From contig JBMORL010000084.1 of the NCBI GenBank assembly GCA_049322335.1, forward strand, positions 1-64,000: a stretch of DNA of 64,000 bases. Direction: 5' to 3'. Below, piece after piece: positions 18,557-27,017 of this stretch (its first letter is position 1; the number at the start of each line of letters is the position of its first letter). Made by a program: the position numbers and the translations under genes. The stretch is from JBMORL01 sp049322335 (GTDB lineage: Bacteria; Bacteroidota; Bacteroidia; Flavobacteriales_D; UBA2798). The notes below the pieces were generated by a model. The model saw only the letters and a list, made by a program, of their open reading frames with translations. It searched no databases and was not told the origin of the DNA.

Positions 18557-18979
18557 ATGTTAAGTAAAAACATTCCCCTTAGCCAGCTAAACGCAATGAA
18601 CCGGAATACGATTATGGAAGTAATCGGCATTGAATACACTGATGTTGGAGATGATTATTTGTGTGCAAGCATGCCGGTAGATCATCGCACTCATCAACCC
18701 GTAGGTTTATTGCATGGAGGAGCCACTGCCGTGCTGGCTGAAACTCTTGGCAGCATGGGATCGGCTATTATTGCCGGAACAGATCATAACGTCACGGGGA
18801 TTGAGGTAAATGCCAATCACCTGAGATCAGTAAAATCGGGTTATGTTTTCGGGAAAGCTGTTATCGTACACCGCGGGAAAACCATGCATGTGTGGAATGT
18901 GGATGTAACCAATGAAGAAAACCAGCTGGTGGCTACCTGCCGGCTTACGGTGCTGGTACTTCCTAAAAAATCAGCGTAA
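18557..18979 (+). CDS. Hotdog-fold thioesterase, probable DHNA-CoA hydrolase (MenI-like)
   Basis: 140 residues of the PaaI/MenI hotdog family: GLLHGGATAVLAETLGS holds the HGG turn (53-55) and catalytic Glu62. It precedes menF, menD and menB on the same strand, 8 bases before menF, so the best substrate is 1,4-dihydroxy-2-naphthoyl-CoA, the product of MenB. That is inference from context; the family also includes phenylacetyl-CoA thioesterases. I prefer ATG 18557 over the upstream ATG 18530, because the latter would place a -7 promoter element inside the coding region; ATG 18596 is a later alternative. Confidence 0.82.
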   Translation: MLSKNIPLSQLNAMNRNTIMEVIGIEYTDVGDDYLCASMPVDHRTHQPVGLLHGGATAVLAETLGSMGSAIIAGTDHNVTGIEVNANHLRSVKSGYVFGKAVIVHRGKTMHVWNVDVTNEENQLVATCRLTVLVLPKKSA

Positions 18980-18987
18980 GTTTACGC

Positions 18988-19983
18988 ATGCCTAATAAAC
19001 GTTATACCTGGTTTGTAAAATTCCGCCTTCCGGGAGAAAAAAACATTCATCACCTGGAAAATGTAACGGTAAAAACCGTGGGAATACCTGAACTGGGGGT
19101 GATCAGGGAAGGATTTATATTTTTTCCGTTTGATGGAGAAAAAGGATTTTGGATCAGTCCGAAAAAAGTGAACGGGCCTGAATGGGAAGCTGTTTTTCCT
19201 CCTGCAAATAATCCAACAGATAAAAATGAATACCTGGCACTTTGCCGGTTATTTATCGAAGAAATAAAAAATGGAAATTTCGGAAAACTTGTTTTGTCGA
19301 AAGTGAAACTCCTGCCGAAAGGAGAAAAAACAAGTGACCACATTTTTTCTGCTCTTTGTGATAATTACCAGGATGCTTTTGTCTACCATTTGTGTCTTCC
19401 CTTTGCCGGAGAATGGATGGGAGCCAGTCCCGAGCTGCTGATGGATTATAAAAACGGAACTATTCAAACCGTTGCATTGGCAGGAACACAAAAAACAGAA
19501 GGCAGCGGAAAAGAAATTTTTTGGGAAGGAAAGGAAAAAAATGAACAGCAACTGGTAAGCGACTTTATTGGTTCGGCAATGGAAAAAAACGGAATTTTAT
19601 TTGAAAAAAGTGAAACCAAAACAGTAACCACAGGATCACTGGCACATTTGAAAACCGTTTTTACAGCAAAATCAGGGAAGAAAGAAGCAACTTTATTTCT
19701 GAAAGACATTCATCCTACTCCGGCAGTATGCGGAACAGAAAAAGAAAAAGCAAGGACATTTATTTCATCACATGAAAAACATTCACGGAAATTTTACACC
19801 GGTTTTTCAGGGCCGGTTTCGGAAGACGAAATGCATTTATTTGTAAACCTGCGCTGTATGCAGGTGCATAATGATTATTATGAGTTGTTTACGGGAGGAG
19901 GAATTACAGCAGATTCAGACCCTGACAAAGAATGGGAAGAAACAGAATGGAAAGCAGGTATTTTAGAGCGTTTCCTCAAATAA
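18988..19983 (+). CDS. menF: Isochorismate synthase (MenF/EntC family)
   Basis: 331 residues of the chorismate-binding family: FGKLVLSKVK, SPELL, ALAGTQ, then IHPTPAVCG and YTGFSGPV with the final LRCMQV and GGGI segments. It converts chorismate to isochorismate, the first committed step of menaquinone synthesis. It lacks much of the variable N-terminal region of E. coli MenF (431 residues), as is common in Bacteroidota. Position before menD supports MenF rather than a siderophore EntC. Confidence 0.88.
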   Translation: MPNKRYTWFVKFRLPGEKNIHHLENVTVKTVGIPELGVIREGFIFFPFDGEKGFWISPKKVNGPEWEAVFPPANNPTDKNEYLALCRLFIEEIKNGNFGKLVLSKVKLLPKGEKTSDHIFSALCDNYQDAFVYHLCLPFAGEWMGASPELLMDYKNGTIQTVALAGTQKTEGSGKEIFWEGKEKNEQQLVSDFIGSAMEKNGILFEKSETKTVTTGSLAHLKTVFTAKSGKKEATLFLKDIHPTPAVCGTEKEKARTFISSHEKHSRKFYTGFSGPVSEDEMHLFVNLRCMQVHNDYYELFTGGGITADSDPDKEWEETEWKAGILERFLK

Positions 19984-20139
19984 ATTGACAAAAACCCGGA
20001 AGGAGGAGTTTATTTGCTATAAATTATCCTGCTTACACTGAACCACGGATCATTGTCATTCATATATCACGAAATCCGGAAAATTTTGGCTTTAATAGTT
20101 AATTTTATTTCCAAATATCTCCGACATTAGCTGCCTGAA

Positions 20140-21822
20140 ATGGCATTCTCCGACAAAAAAAACATCCTCCTCCTTGCACAAACGCTGGCGCAAAAAGGCG
20201 TGAAACACGTAGTGCTTTGTCCCGGCTCAAGAAACGCTCCTTTGTCGCTTACTTTTCATAATCACCCATCCTTTTCCACTATTGTGATTCCCGATGAAAG
20301 AAGCGCTGCCTATTTTGCACTGGGCATCTCACAAAAAACAAAAACGCCCGTGGTTATTTGTTGCACATCGGGAACAGCCGTCCTGAATTTTGCCCCTGCA
20401 CTGGCTGAAGCCTATTATCAGGAGGTTTCCCTTTTGGCTATTACTGCCGATCGTCCCGCTATCTGGATTGATCAGCAGGACGGACAAACGATCCGACAGA
20501 AAAATGTGTATGCCAATTACATCAATGCTTCCTTTGAAGTGGAAGGAGACGGAAGCGGTGAAAAAAGCGAATCGGAAACTGTTCATGTAATTCAACAGGC
20601 GTATCATGATTCACTATTTCCGAAAAAAGGGCCGGTGCACATCAACGTTCCTTTGGAAGAACCGCTTTACGGAAGAAATAATAAAAAAGCGGAAATAAAA
20701 ACAGAAAATAAAAAATTCGTTTTCCCTGATCCGGATGAGCAGTTAATTCAAAATCTATCTGCAAAATGGAATACTTCAAAAAAGAAAATGATCATTACCG
20801 GATTAAGTGACCGGAATGAGAAAATGAATTCGCTTCTGTCTGAACTGGCAGAAGATGAAAGTGTGGTGGTGCTCACCGAAACTTCTTCCAACCTGAAAAA
20901 CGAAAGATTTATTTCCTGTATCGACCGTACGCTTTCTGCCATTCATGAAAAAAACACGGATGATTTTGTTCCGGAAGTCCTTCTCACATTCGGAGGGCCC
21001 GTGATCTCGAAAAAAATAAAAGCTTTAATCCGCCAACACAAACCTGCCGAACACTGGTGCATTGATCCGGCCGGTTGGGGAACAAATACCTACCAGTGCC
21101 TCACTCAATCCATAAAAACCACACCGGAACAATTTTTAGAAAAACTTATCCAAAAAATAAAATCACAAAACAGTACTTATTTTTCTACCTGGAAACAGGC
21201 GGATGAAAAAACAAAAAAACTTCATAACGGATTCCTGGCTTCAGCACCTTTCTGCGATCTTACGGCTTTTGACGTGATGCTGAAGAATATTCCTGCCGGT
21301 TCAGTGTTGCATATGGGCAACAGTACACCGGCCAGATACGTTCAGTTGTTTAACGACTCCTGTAATCTGCACTATTATTCCAACCGCGGCACCAGCGGAA
21401 TTGACGGATGTACTTCAACAGCAGCCGGTTTTGCCTTTGCTTCGGGCCAATGGACAACGCTGATAACGGGCGACATCGGGTTTTTCTACGATTCCAATGC
21501 TCTTTGGAACGATTATTTATCGCCCCGGTTAAGAATCATTGTCATCAACAATTCCGGTGGCGGAATTTTCCGTATTATTGACCATCCCGAAAATGAACAC
21601 GAATTGCAGACGCTTTTTGAAACAAGACATCAACGAGAGGCCGGGCCACTGGTAAAATCATTTGGCCTTGACTATTATTCTGCTGAAAACCGTGAACAGT
21701 TAGAAAAAACATTAAATCGTTTTTATACAGATACAGGAAAAACCGCAGTACTTGAAATAAAAACAAATCCTGAATTGAATTCAGAAATACTACAGCGCTA
21801 CTTTCAACTCTTAAAATCATAA
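20140..21822 (+). CDS. menD: 2-succinyl-5-enolpyruvyl-6-hydroxy-3-cyclohexene-1-carboxylate synthase
   Basis: 560 residues, full length, a ThDP enzyme that joins isochorismate with 2-oxoglutarate. Visible are the N-terminal VLCPGSRNAPLSLT, the catalytic Glu region (IPDERSAAYFALG), CTSGTAVLNFAPALAEA, NRGTSGIDGCTSTAAG and the ThDP/Mg motif GDIGFFYDSN...NNSGGGIF. The 156 bases before it hold no exact TAnnTTTG; TATCTCCG at 20116-20123 is a weak candidate, so read-through from menF is also possible. Three bases separate it from menB. Confidence 0.95.
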   Translation: MAFSDKKNILLLAQTLAQKGVKHVVLCPGSRNAPLSLTFHNHPSFSTIVIPDERSAAYFALGISQKTKTPVVICCTSGTAVLNFAPALAEAYYQEVSLLAITADRPAIWIDQQDGQTIRQKNVYANYINASFEVEGDGSGEKSESETVHVIQQAYHDSLFPKKGPVHINVPLEEPLYGRNNKKAEIKTENKKFVFPDPDEQLIQNLSAKWNTSKKKMIITGLSDRNEKMNSLLSELAEDESVVVLTETSSNLKNERFISCIDRTLSAIHEKNTDDFVPEVLLTFGGPVISKKIKALIRQHKPAEHWCIDPAGWGTNTYQCLTQSIKTTPEQFLEKLIQKIKSQNSTYFSTWKQADEKTKKLHNGFLASAPFCDLTAFDVMLKNIPAGSVLHMGNSTPARYVQLFNDSCNLHYYSNRGTSGIDGCTSTAAGFAFASGQWTTLITGDIGFFYDSNALWNDYLSPRLRIIVINNSGGGIFRIIDHPENEHELQTLFETRHQREAGPLVKSFGLDYYSAENREQLEKTLNRFYTDTGKTAVLEIKTNPELNSEILQRYFQLLKS

Positions 21823-21825
21823 ACC

Positions 21826-22647
21826 ATGTCGAAGCGAAACTGGAAAACACTAAAAACCTACGAAGAAATAAAGTTTGAAATATCTGATGGCGTGGCAAAA
21901 ATCACCATCAACCGCCCGCACCGAAGAAATGCATTCACCCCGCTTACTGTATCAGAAATGATAGATGCTATGCATAGTTGCCGCGACAATGCGGAGATTA
22001 ATGTAATTGTGTTAACGGGTGAGGGTGACAAAGCATTTTGCTCGGGTGGCGACCAGAACGTACGCGGCCACGGTGGTTATGTTGGCGGAGACAAAATTCC
22101 AAGGCTTAACGTTCTTGATTTACAAAAAATGATCCGTTCCATTCCCAAAGCTGTTATTGCCATGGTGAATGGATATGCTATTGGCGGAGGACATGTGTTG
22201 CATGTTGTTTGCGATTTATCCATTGCTTCAGAAAACGCTATATTCGGACAAACTGGTCCGCGTGTAGGAAGTTTTGACGGTGGGTTTGGCGCTTCCTATC
22301 TCGCACGATGCGTGGGACAGAAAAAAGCAAGAGAGATCTGGTATCTCTGCGATCAATATAACGCTCAACAGGCTTTAGCAATGGGATTGGTAAACACCGT
22401 AGTACCATTCGAAAAACTGGAAGATACCGTAATGGAATGGGCGATGAAGATCTCTGAAAAAAGTCCGCTGGCTATCCGAATGCTTAAATCGGCTTTCAAT
22501 GCCGAACTGGACGGGCAAGCCGGAATACAGGAGCTGGCCGGCAACGCCACCCTGCTTTATTATCTGAGTGATGAAGCGAAAGAAGGAAAAAATGCTTACG
22601 TGGAGAAAAGAAAACCTGATTTCAGTAAATTTCCGAAATTTCCCTGA
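21826..22647 (+). CDS. menB: 1,4-dihydroxy-2-naphthoyl-CoA synthase
   Basis: 273 residues of the crotonase superfamily with the MenB-specific CSGGDQNVRG and GYVGGDKIPRLNVLDLQ loops, GYAIGGGHVLHVVCDL, and the GPRVGSFDGGFG segment that binds the naphthoyl-CoA. It forms DHNA-CoA from o-succinylbenzoyl-CoA. It is last of the men genes here; menC, menE and menA must lie elsewhere. A large palindrome follows the stop. Confidence 0.96.
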   Translation: MSKRNWKTLKTYEEIKFEISDGVAKITINRPHRRNAFTPLTVSEMIDAMHSCRDNAEINVIVLTGEGDKAFCSGGDQNVRGHGGYVGGDKIPRLNVLDLQKMIRSIPKAVIAMVNGYAIGGGHVLHVVCDLSIASENAIFGQTGPRVGSFDGGFGASYLARCVGQKKAREIWYLCDQYNAQQALAMGLVNTVVPFEKLEDTVMEWAMKISEKSPLAIRMLKSAFNAELDGQAGIQELAGNATLLYYLSDEAKEGKNAYVEKRKPDFSKFPKFP

Positions 22648-22648
22648 C

Positions 22649-22687
22649 CTCTCCCTCACGCGATTACGCGTGACAAGCGCGGGAGAG
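22649..22687. repeat. Nested palindrome after menB
   Basis: Inner arms TCACGCG (22656-22662) and CGCGTGA (22667-22673) enclose ATTA; outer arms CTCTCCC (22649-22655) and GGGAGAG (22681-22687) can pair with a 7-base bulge. It fills most of the 57 bases between menB and the WbqC gene. There is no T-tract, so it may be an mRNA-stabilising hairpin or a copy of a dispersed palindromic repeat rather than a classical terminator. Confidence 0.6.
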
Positions 22688-22704
22688 AGAAATACAAGAT
22701 ATCA

Positions 22705-23322
22705 ATGAAAATTTTACTTCCATCAGTGTATTTGGGAAATATAACGTACTACGGATTGCTTAAACGTGGTGATGCGGTTATTGAATTACATGAGCATTTT
22801 ATAAAACAAACCTATCGCAACCGATGTACGGTGTATGGTGCCAACGGGAAACTTGATCTTATTATTCCGGTGGAGAAAAGCAAGGGATCGCAGCGGAAGA
22901 TCATGAAGGACTGCCGGATTTCTTACAATGACAACTGGCAGAAAATACACTGGCGATCACTGGAATCAGCTTACCGCACTTCACCTTATTTTGAATATTA
23001 CGAAGACGATCTGAAACCCTTTTATGAAAAAAAAGTGGATTTCGTGGTTGACTGGAATGAAATGCTTCAGCAAAAAATGTGTGAATTACTTCAACTGGAA
23101 TTAAAATGGAATTTTACAGAGAAATATGAAGAAAATTATCCCGATACTGCCGACTACAGGAATGATTTTGATCCAAATAAAACACTACAACTTTCAACCC
23201 ATCAACCTTTAGCCTCTCTCCCTTATACCCAGGTATTTGAAAATAAACATGGATTTATTCCTGATTTGAGTATAGCTGACCTGTTGTTTAATACAGGCCC
23301 TGAAGCAGCAGGTTATCTTTGA
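22705..23322 (+). CDS. WbqC family protein
   Basis: 205 residues matching the WbqC family: starts LPSVYLGNITYYGLL, then NRCTVYGANGKLDLIIPVEK, the WRSLESAYRTSPYFEYY motif and a C-terminal LPYTQVFENKHGFIPDLSIADLL. The family occurs in polysaccharide clusters and as a stand-alone gene in Bacteroidota; its chemistry is not well established. The ATG at 22705 follows the palindrome by 17 bases. Confidence 0.85.
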   Translation: MKILLPSVYLGNITYYGLLKRGDAVIELHEHFIKQTYRNRCTVYGANGKLDLIIPVEKSKGSQRKIMKDCRISYNDNWQKIHWRSLESAYRTSPYFEYYEDDLKPFYEKKVDFVVDWNEMLQQKMCELLQLELKWNFTEKYEENYPDTADYRNDFDPNKTLQLSTHQPLASLPYTQVFENKHGFIPDLSIADLLFNTGPEAAGYL

Positions 23323-23358
23323 TTTTTTTTATCGGCATCATTTGCCGAAATTTGCCGT

Positions 23359-24174
23359 GTGGAAACATACCTTTTTCGCCATAAAGAATTTTCACTGGAA
23401 TACATCCGGTTTGGTAACGGATCCGAAACCCTTCTCTGTTTCCACGGTTTTGACCGGAGCATGAATGATTTTTTGCTGTTTGAAGAGGAACTCCAAAACA
23501 GGTATACGATTTATTCATTTAATTTTTTTCACCACGGAAATACTGTTTATCCCCAACAACGCATTGATAAAAATACCTTGCGCATGGAAGAACTGAAAGA
23601 ACTGTTTTATGATTTCTTTCAGCAAAAAAATATTCAGCGTTTTTCTTTAATGGGATATAGCATGGGTGGAAAAATATCTTTTGCTCTTTTGCATTGTTTT
23701 CCTTTGCAGATCGATACCATGTACCTGATGGCTCCTGACGGGATAAAAGTGAATTTCTGGTATTCATTTACCAGTAAAAACCGGGTGGGAAATGTTCTTT
23801 ATCGTTTTCTTCTTAAAAAACCAGAACCTTTTTTCCGCTTTATGAGGGCATTAAAACTTTATCGCCTGCTCAGCGACAAGCTTTATCGTTTTGTATTGTT
23901 TAACCTTGAAACAGAAGCAAAACGAAAACAGGTATACAACGTATGGCTGACACTGCGCTTAATAGAGCCGAAAGCAAGCCAAAGCGCCCGGCTGATCAAC
24001 GAAAATAACATTCACTGTTACCTGTTTTTCGGAAAGTACGATAGTGTAATACCTCCGCGCATCGGGGAATATTTTGTGCAATTGTTGAATGAAAAACATC
24101 TGCATGTAGTGGAAACGGGGCATAATTTGTTTCGGGGTGAAATGAAAAATGAGTTGAAAAAAATTCTTCAGTAA
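23359..24174 (+). CDS. Alpha/beta hydrolase
   Basis: 271 residues with the alpha/beta-hydrolase fold: oxyanion region LLCFHGFDRS, nucleophile elbow GYSMGG, acid in FFGKYDSVIPP and catalytic His in VVETGHNLF. A lid region (YSFTSKNRVGNVLYRFL...) lies between. The frame has no ATG near the conserved start, so GTG at 23359 is chosen. No signal peptide, so it is probably cytoplasmic. Substrate unknown. The stop abuts that of the convergent M28 peptidase with no gap. Confidence 0.82.
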   Translation: METYLFRHKEFSLEYIRFGNGSETLLCFHGFDRSMNDFLLFEEELQNRYTIYSFNFFHHGNTVYPQQRIDKNTLRMEELKELFYDFFQQKNIQRFSLMGYSMGGKISFALLHCFPLQIDTMYLMAPDGIKVNFWYSFTSKNRVGNVLYRFLLKKPEPFFRFMRALKLYRLLSDKLYRFVLFNLETEAKRKQVYNVWLTLRLIEPKASQSARLINENNIHCYLFFGKYDSVIPPRIGEYFVQLLNEKHLHVVETGHNLFRGEMKNELKKILQ

Positions 24175-25446
24175 TTATTTCAGAAGAGAAACCTGCTGAA
24201 TAAATTTTTTCAGCAGTGAAGAAACGTCCTCAAACTCTGAAAAATCGGGGCTACCAAATTTATCATCCACATCGTGATAGGCTTTGGCCCCACCCAGGGT
24301 ATAAATAAAAAAAGCAGGAACTCCTTTTTGTGAAAACCAGTAATGATCGCTGTTGGCAGCTTCGCCTCTTGGTTTTATGGCTGTAAGAAAATCATTTTCG
24401 GTATTTATTTTTTTCAGGAGTTCAAATTCTTTTTCGTGTTTGGTAGCATTTACAACCGTTATTCCTTCACTGCCTGTGCCCAAAAGATCGAGATTGACGA
24501 GAAAACGTATTTTTTCAAGGGAGAATACCGGGTTCTGTACAAAATACCGTGAACCAATCAACCCGGCTTCTTCACCGGCAAAAGCGATAAAATAAATATC
24601 CTGTTCGGGTTTATTTTCCGAATAGTATTTCGCCAGGTCCAGCAGCATCGCCACTCCGCTGGCATTATCGTTACAACCCGGAAAATATGTGTTGCCTCCC
24701 ATTCTTCCCAAATGATCGTAGTGCGCAGTGATGACAATGGCTTTTGCCTTTTTGTTTTTTCCTTTTATTACACCCATCACATTCCGGGTTTTGTGTTGTT
24801 CAATGAATCTATTATTGATATGAATGTAGACAGAGTGTATTACGGAGTCTATACTTTTTTTTTGTATTTCCAATACTGCCTTATGCGAAACTTCGGTCGA
24901 AACAGACCATGTGAATTTTGAATTGACAAGTTTGATGATCGGATATTGATTGGCAATATCGTTCTGATAAATGTTTTTTTCTGTTTCCTTTATTTTTTCC
25001 TTTTCTGTTTTTGTCACATCAACAAAAACGGCATAATAAGAAGTATCGTGATCAAACATCCCGATCCCGTTTTTCGGTTCCAGGATTTCGGGACCTCCAA
25101 CTACCGGGTTGAAATTCCCCTGTACTTCGTGTGAAGCAGGATCCACTATATAATCCACTCCCGGAATTAAATTTTTTCCATTAATATTTACCCGTATGCT
25201 GTCGGGAAAAGTATTTACAGGAAAAGAAAACAGCTGGAAAAACGAACTATTTATTTTTTTCAATCCGAGCAGTTCAAATTGTTTTGCAATATATTCTGCT
25301 GCAATACTATCTCCCCCATTCACATATCCCCGGCCATGCATTTCAGGAGAAGTAAGTTTCTCCACATGCTTCATCGCTACTTTTAATTGCGAAAAAGTAA
25401 TTAGCGGAATAAAATTTAGCAGGAAAAAACAGATTTTCTTACTCAT
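24175..25446 (-). CDS. M28-family zinc aminopeptidase, secreted
   Basis: 423 residues with a Sec signal (FIPLITFSQ). The dizinc ligands of M28 peptidases are all visible: TAHYDHLG, PGCNDNASG, FAGEEAGLIGS with the catalytic Glu pair, NLDLLG and the late DHYWF His. A PA-like inserted region (residues about 90-200) precedes the catalytic core. It probably trims peptides in the periplasm or outside the cell. Convergent with the alpha/beta hydrolase gene; gap to the upstream repeat-bearing gene is 74 bases with nothing recognisable. Confidence 0.9.
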   Translation of the reverse strand: MSKKICFFLLNFIPLITFSQLKVAMKHVEKLTSPEMHGRGYVNGGDSIAAEYIAKQFELLGLKKINSSFFQLFSFPVNTFPDSIRVNINGKNLIPGVDYIVDPASHEVQGNFNPVVGGPEILEPKNGIGMFDHDTSYYAVFVDVTKTEKEKIKETEKNIYQNDIANQYPIIKLVNSKFTWSVSTEVSHKAVLEIQKKSIDSVIHSVYIHINNRFIEQHKTRNVMGVIKGKNKKAKAIVITAHYDHLGRMGGNTYFPGCNDNASGVAMLLDLAKYYSENKPEQDIYFIAFAGEEAGLIGSRYFVQNPVFSLEKIRFLVNLDLLGTGSEGITVVNATKHEKEFELLKKINTENDFLTAIKPRGEAANSDHYWFSQKGVPAFFIYTLGGAKAYHDVDDKFGSPDFSEFEDVSSLLKKFIQQVSLLK

Positions 25447-25520
25447 AAAAAACTCCCGTTGACTTAATTTCTTTTTTTGTACCTGTCCGCCTATGTCGGG
25501 TCAAGACAAAAGAAGAAATA

Positions 25521-26351
25521 CTACGCATATCTCCTCTCCACCAACTCCGTAAAAGTAAGCACGTTTTCATTCTCCAGCGTCCATTTATAACGTGTTCCGA
25601 GTTCAAGCAGATAGTTTTTGGCTTCATCAACATTTGAAAAGGCATTCAGTTTTGCAATCGCTTCGTTATAAGTAGAATTTTCTCCTTCAAATAAATCGTT
25701 CATAAACAGAAATTTCTGATTCAGCCCGATGGCGGCCCGCAGGTCGGCTATAGGTTTCTTCTGCAATTTTTCTGCCAGAGTAGGCTGTTGGGTGGCAGAG
25801 AGTTTTTGGTTCAGGGATGAGGTTTCCGCTTTCGTACTACTCTCGTTGGATAAACCGGGTTTTGAGTTGAAAGTTGAAGGTTGAGGGTTGGGGGTTGAGG
25901 GTTGAAAGTTGAAAGTTGAAGGTTTATTTTCGGTTTCCGGTTTCTCTTCAAGTACCTCCAGGCTGCCATCTGCTGACTGCAAACTGCCCACTATCTCCTG
26001 TTCACTGCTCACTGCCGGCTGCAAATTGCTCACTTCTTCCTGCTCACTGCTTTCTTCTTCAATCACATCAATGAGGTTGATTTGCTGCGGATCGGGAGTA
26101 GAAAGGGATAATTTAAATCCTTCTATGACGCGCTCTTCTTCCTTTTTGGGTTCCTGTGCAACGGGCTTAACAACCAGTTGCTTTTCATATGCTTTATACC
26201 TGAGCACTACCAGCCTCTCATTCAGTTCGCGGGCATCATTGGCCAGCTGGTCTATTTCTTCAGCGGGAAGTTGGCCTTTTTCGAGGGATTCGAGTTTTTG
26301 GCTGATGTTTTTCACCAGTTCGCTCATGGATTGATAGGCGTTTTCGCTCAT
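25521..26351 (-). CDS. Conserved hypothetical protein with heptanucleotide-repeat linker
   Basis: 276 residues from ATG 26351 (MSENAYQSM); the TTG at 26381 lies in the -7 promoter element and is rejected. The N-terminal ~75 residues are a helical, coiled-coil-like domain (NISQKLESLEKGQLPAEEIDQLANDARELNERL). The C-terminal ~75 residues (LRAAIGLNQKFLFMNDLF to WTLENENVL) are conserved-looking and probably globular. Between lies a low-complexity linker encoded by two 7-bp tandem-repeat tracts that give 7-residue protein repeats (PSTFN.Q and S.EQE.V types). Function unknown; cytoplasmic by lack of signal. Confidence 0.75.
   Translation of the reverse strand: MSENAYQSMSELVKNISQKLESLEKGQLPAEEIDQLANDARELNERLVVLRYKAYEKQLVVKPVAQEPKKEEERVIEGFKLSLSTPDPQQINLIDVIEEESSEQEEVSNLQPAVSSEQEIVGSLQSADGSLEVLEEKPETENKPSTFNFQPSTPNPQPSTFNSKPGLSNESSTKAETSSLNQKLSATQQPTLAEKLQKKPIADLRAAIGLNQKFLFMNDLFEGENSTYNEAIAKLNAFSNVDEAKNYLLELGTRYKWTLENENVLTFTELVERRYA
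25865..25920. repeat. Heptanucleotide tandem repeat A (8 units of RGTTGRR)
   Basis: Eight uninterrupted 7-bp units on the plus strand: AGTTGAA, AGTTGAA, GGTTGAG, GGTTGGG, GGTTGAG, GGTTGAA, AGTTGAA, AGTTGAA. Because 7 is not a multiple of 3, the tract encodes a 7-residue repeat (PSTFNFQ / PSTPNPQ / PSTFNSK) on the minus strand and stays open. Confidence 0.92.
25963..26060. repeat. Heptanucleotide tandem repeat B (about 14 degenerate CTGCNNN units)
   Basis: Fourteen consecutive 7-bp units, most beginning CTGC: CTGCCAT, CTGCTGA, CTGCAAA, CTGCCCA, CTATCTC, CTGTTCA, CTGCTCA, CTGCCGG, CTGCAAA, TTGCTCA, CTTCTTC, CTGCTCA, CTGCTTT, CTTCTTC. The encoded minus-strand peptide has period 7 (SSEQEEV, SNLQPAV, SSEQEIV, GSLQSAD, GSLEVLE). 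Confidence 0.85.
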
Positions 26352-26378
26352 GGCATGCGTTTTTGCGTAAATGTTAGC

Positions 26379-26386
26379 CAAAAATA
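26379..26386 (-). promoter_or_regulatory. -7 promoter element of the repeat-bearing gene
   Basis: Exact TATTTTTG on the minus strand, 27 bases before ATG 26351, in the 84-base divergent region shared with tdk. Confidence 0.45.
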
Positions 26387-26435
26387 CCGAAAATCAAAGC
26401 GAAATTTTATAGTTTCACCCTACAATTTATGAACC

Positions 26436-27017
26436 ATGTTTTTAGAAAGCAATAACCAGGGAAGGCGCAAAGGTTGGGTGGAAGTGATTTGTGGTTCCAT
26501 GTTCTCGGGAAAGACCGAGGAACTGATTCGCAGGCTCAAAAGGGCCGAATTTGCCAAACAAAAAGTGGAGATATTCAAACCGGCTATCGATAAACGCTAC
26601 CACGAAAAAAAGGTGGTTTCCCACGATTCCAACTCCATACGTTCAACCCCGGTTTCTTCTTCTGCAGAAATTCTTACACTGGCTATGGAAATTGAAGTAG
26701 TAGGCATTGACGAAGCCCAGTTTTTTGATGCAGAACTTCCTATGATCTGCAACCAGCTTGCCAATAACGGTGTAAGGGTGGTAGTGGCCGGACTGGATAT
26801 GGATTTTACAGGAAAACCTTTCGGGGTAATGCCCGACCTGCTTTCTGTTGCCGAATATGTTACCAAAGTACATGCTATTTGTGTGGATTGCGGAGAACTG
26901 GCCACCTATTCCTACCGGTTCAGCAAAAACGAAAACCTCGTATTGCTGGGTGAAACCGATCACTACAAACCCCTTTGCCGGAAATGTTTTACTGAAGCGC
27001 GAAAAGAAAAAGAATGA
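26436..27017 (+). CDS. tdk: Thymidine kinase (type II)
   Basis: 193 residues of the type II thymidine kinase family, which salvages thymidine to dTMP. The P-loop GSMFSGKTEEL, the DEAQFFD segment (Walker B with catalytic Glu), the GLDMDFTGKPFG lasso and a structural zinc site (CVDC ... CRKC) are all present. It overlaps murF-alr by 4 bases (ATGA). Confidence 0.96.
   Translation: MFLESNNQGRRKGWVEVICGSMFSGKTEELIRRLKRAEFAKQKVEIFKPAIDKRYHEKKVVSHDSNSIRSTPVSSSAEILTLAMEIEVVGIDEAQFFDAELPMICNQLANNGVRVVVAGLDMDFTGKPFGVMPDLLSVAEYVTKVHAICVDCGELATYSYRFSKNENLVLLGETDHYKPLCRKCFTEARKEKE

Noticed and set aside
25865..26060. CRISPR-like array
   Set aside because: The repeats are contiguous 7-bp units without spacers and lie inside a coding frame.
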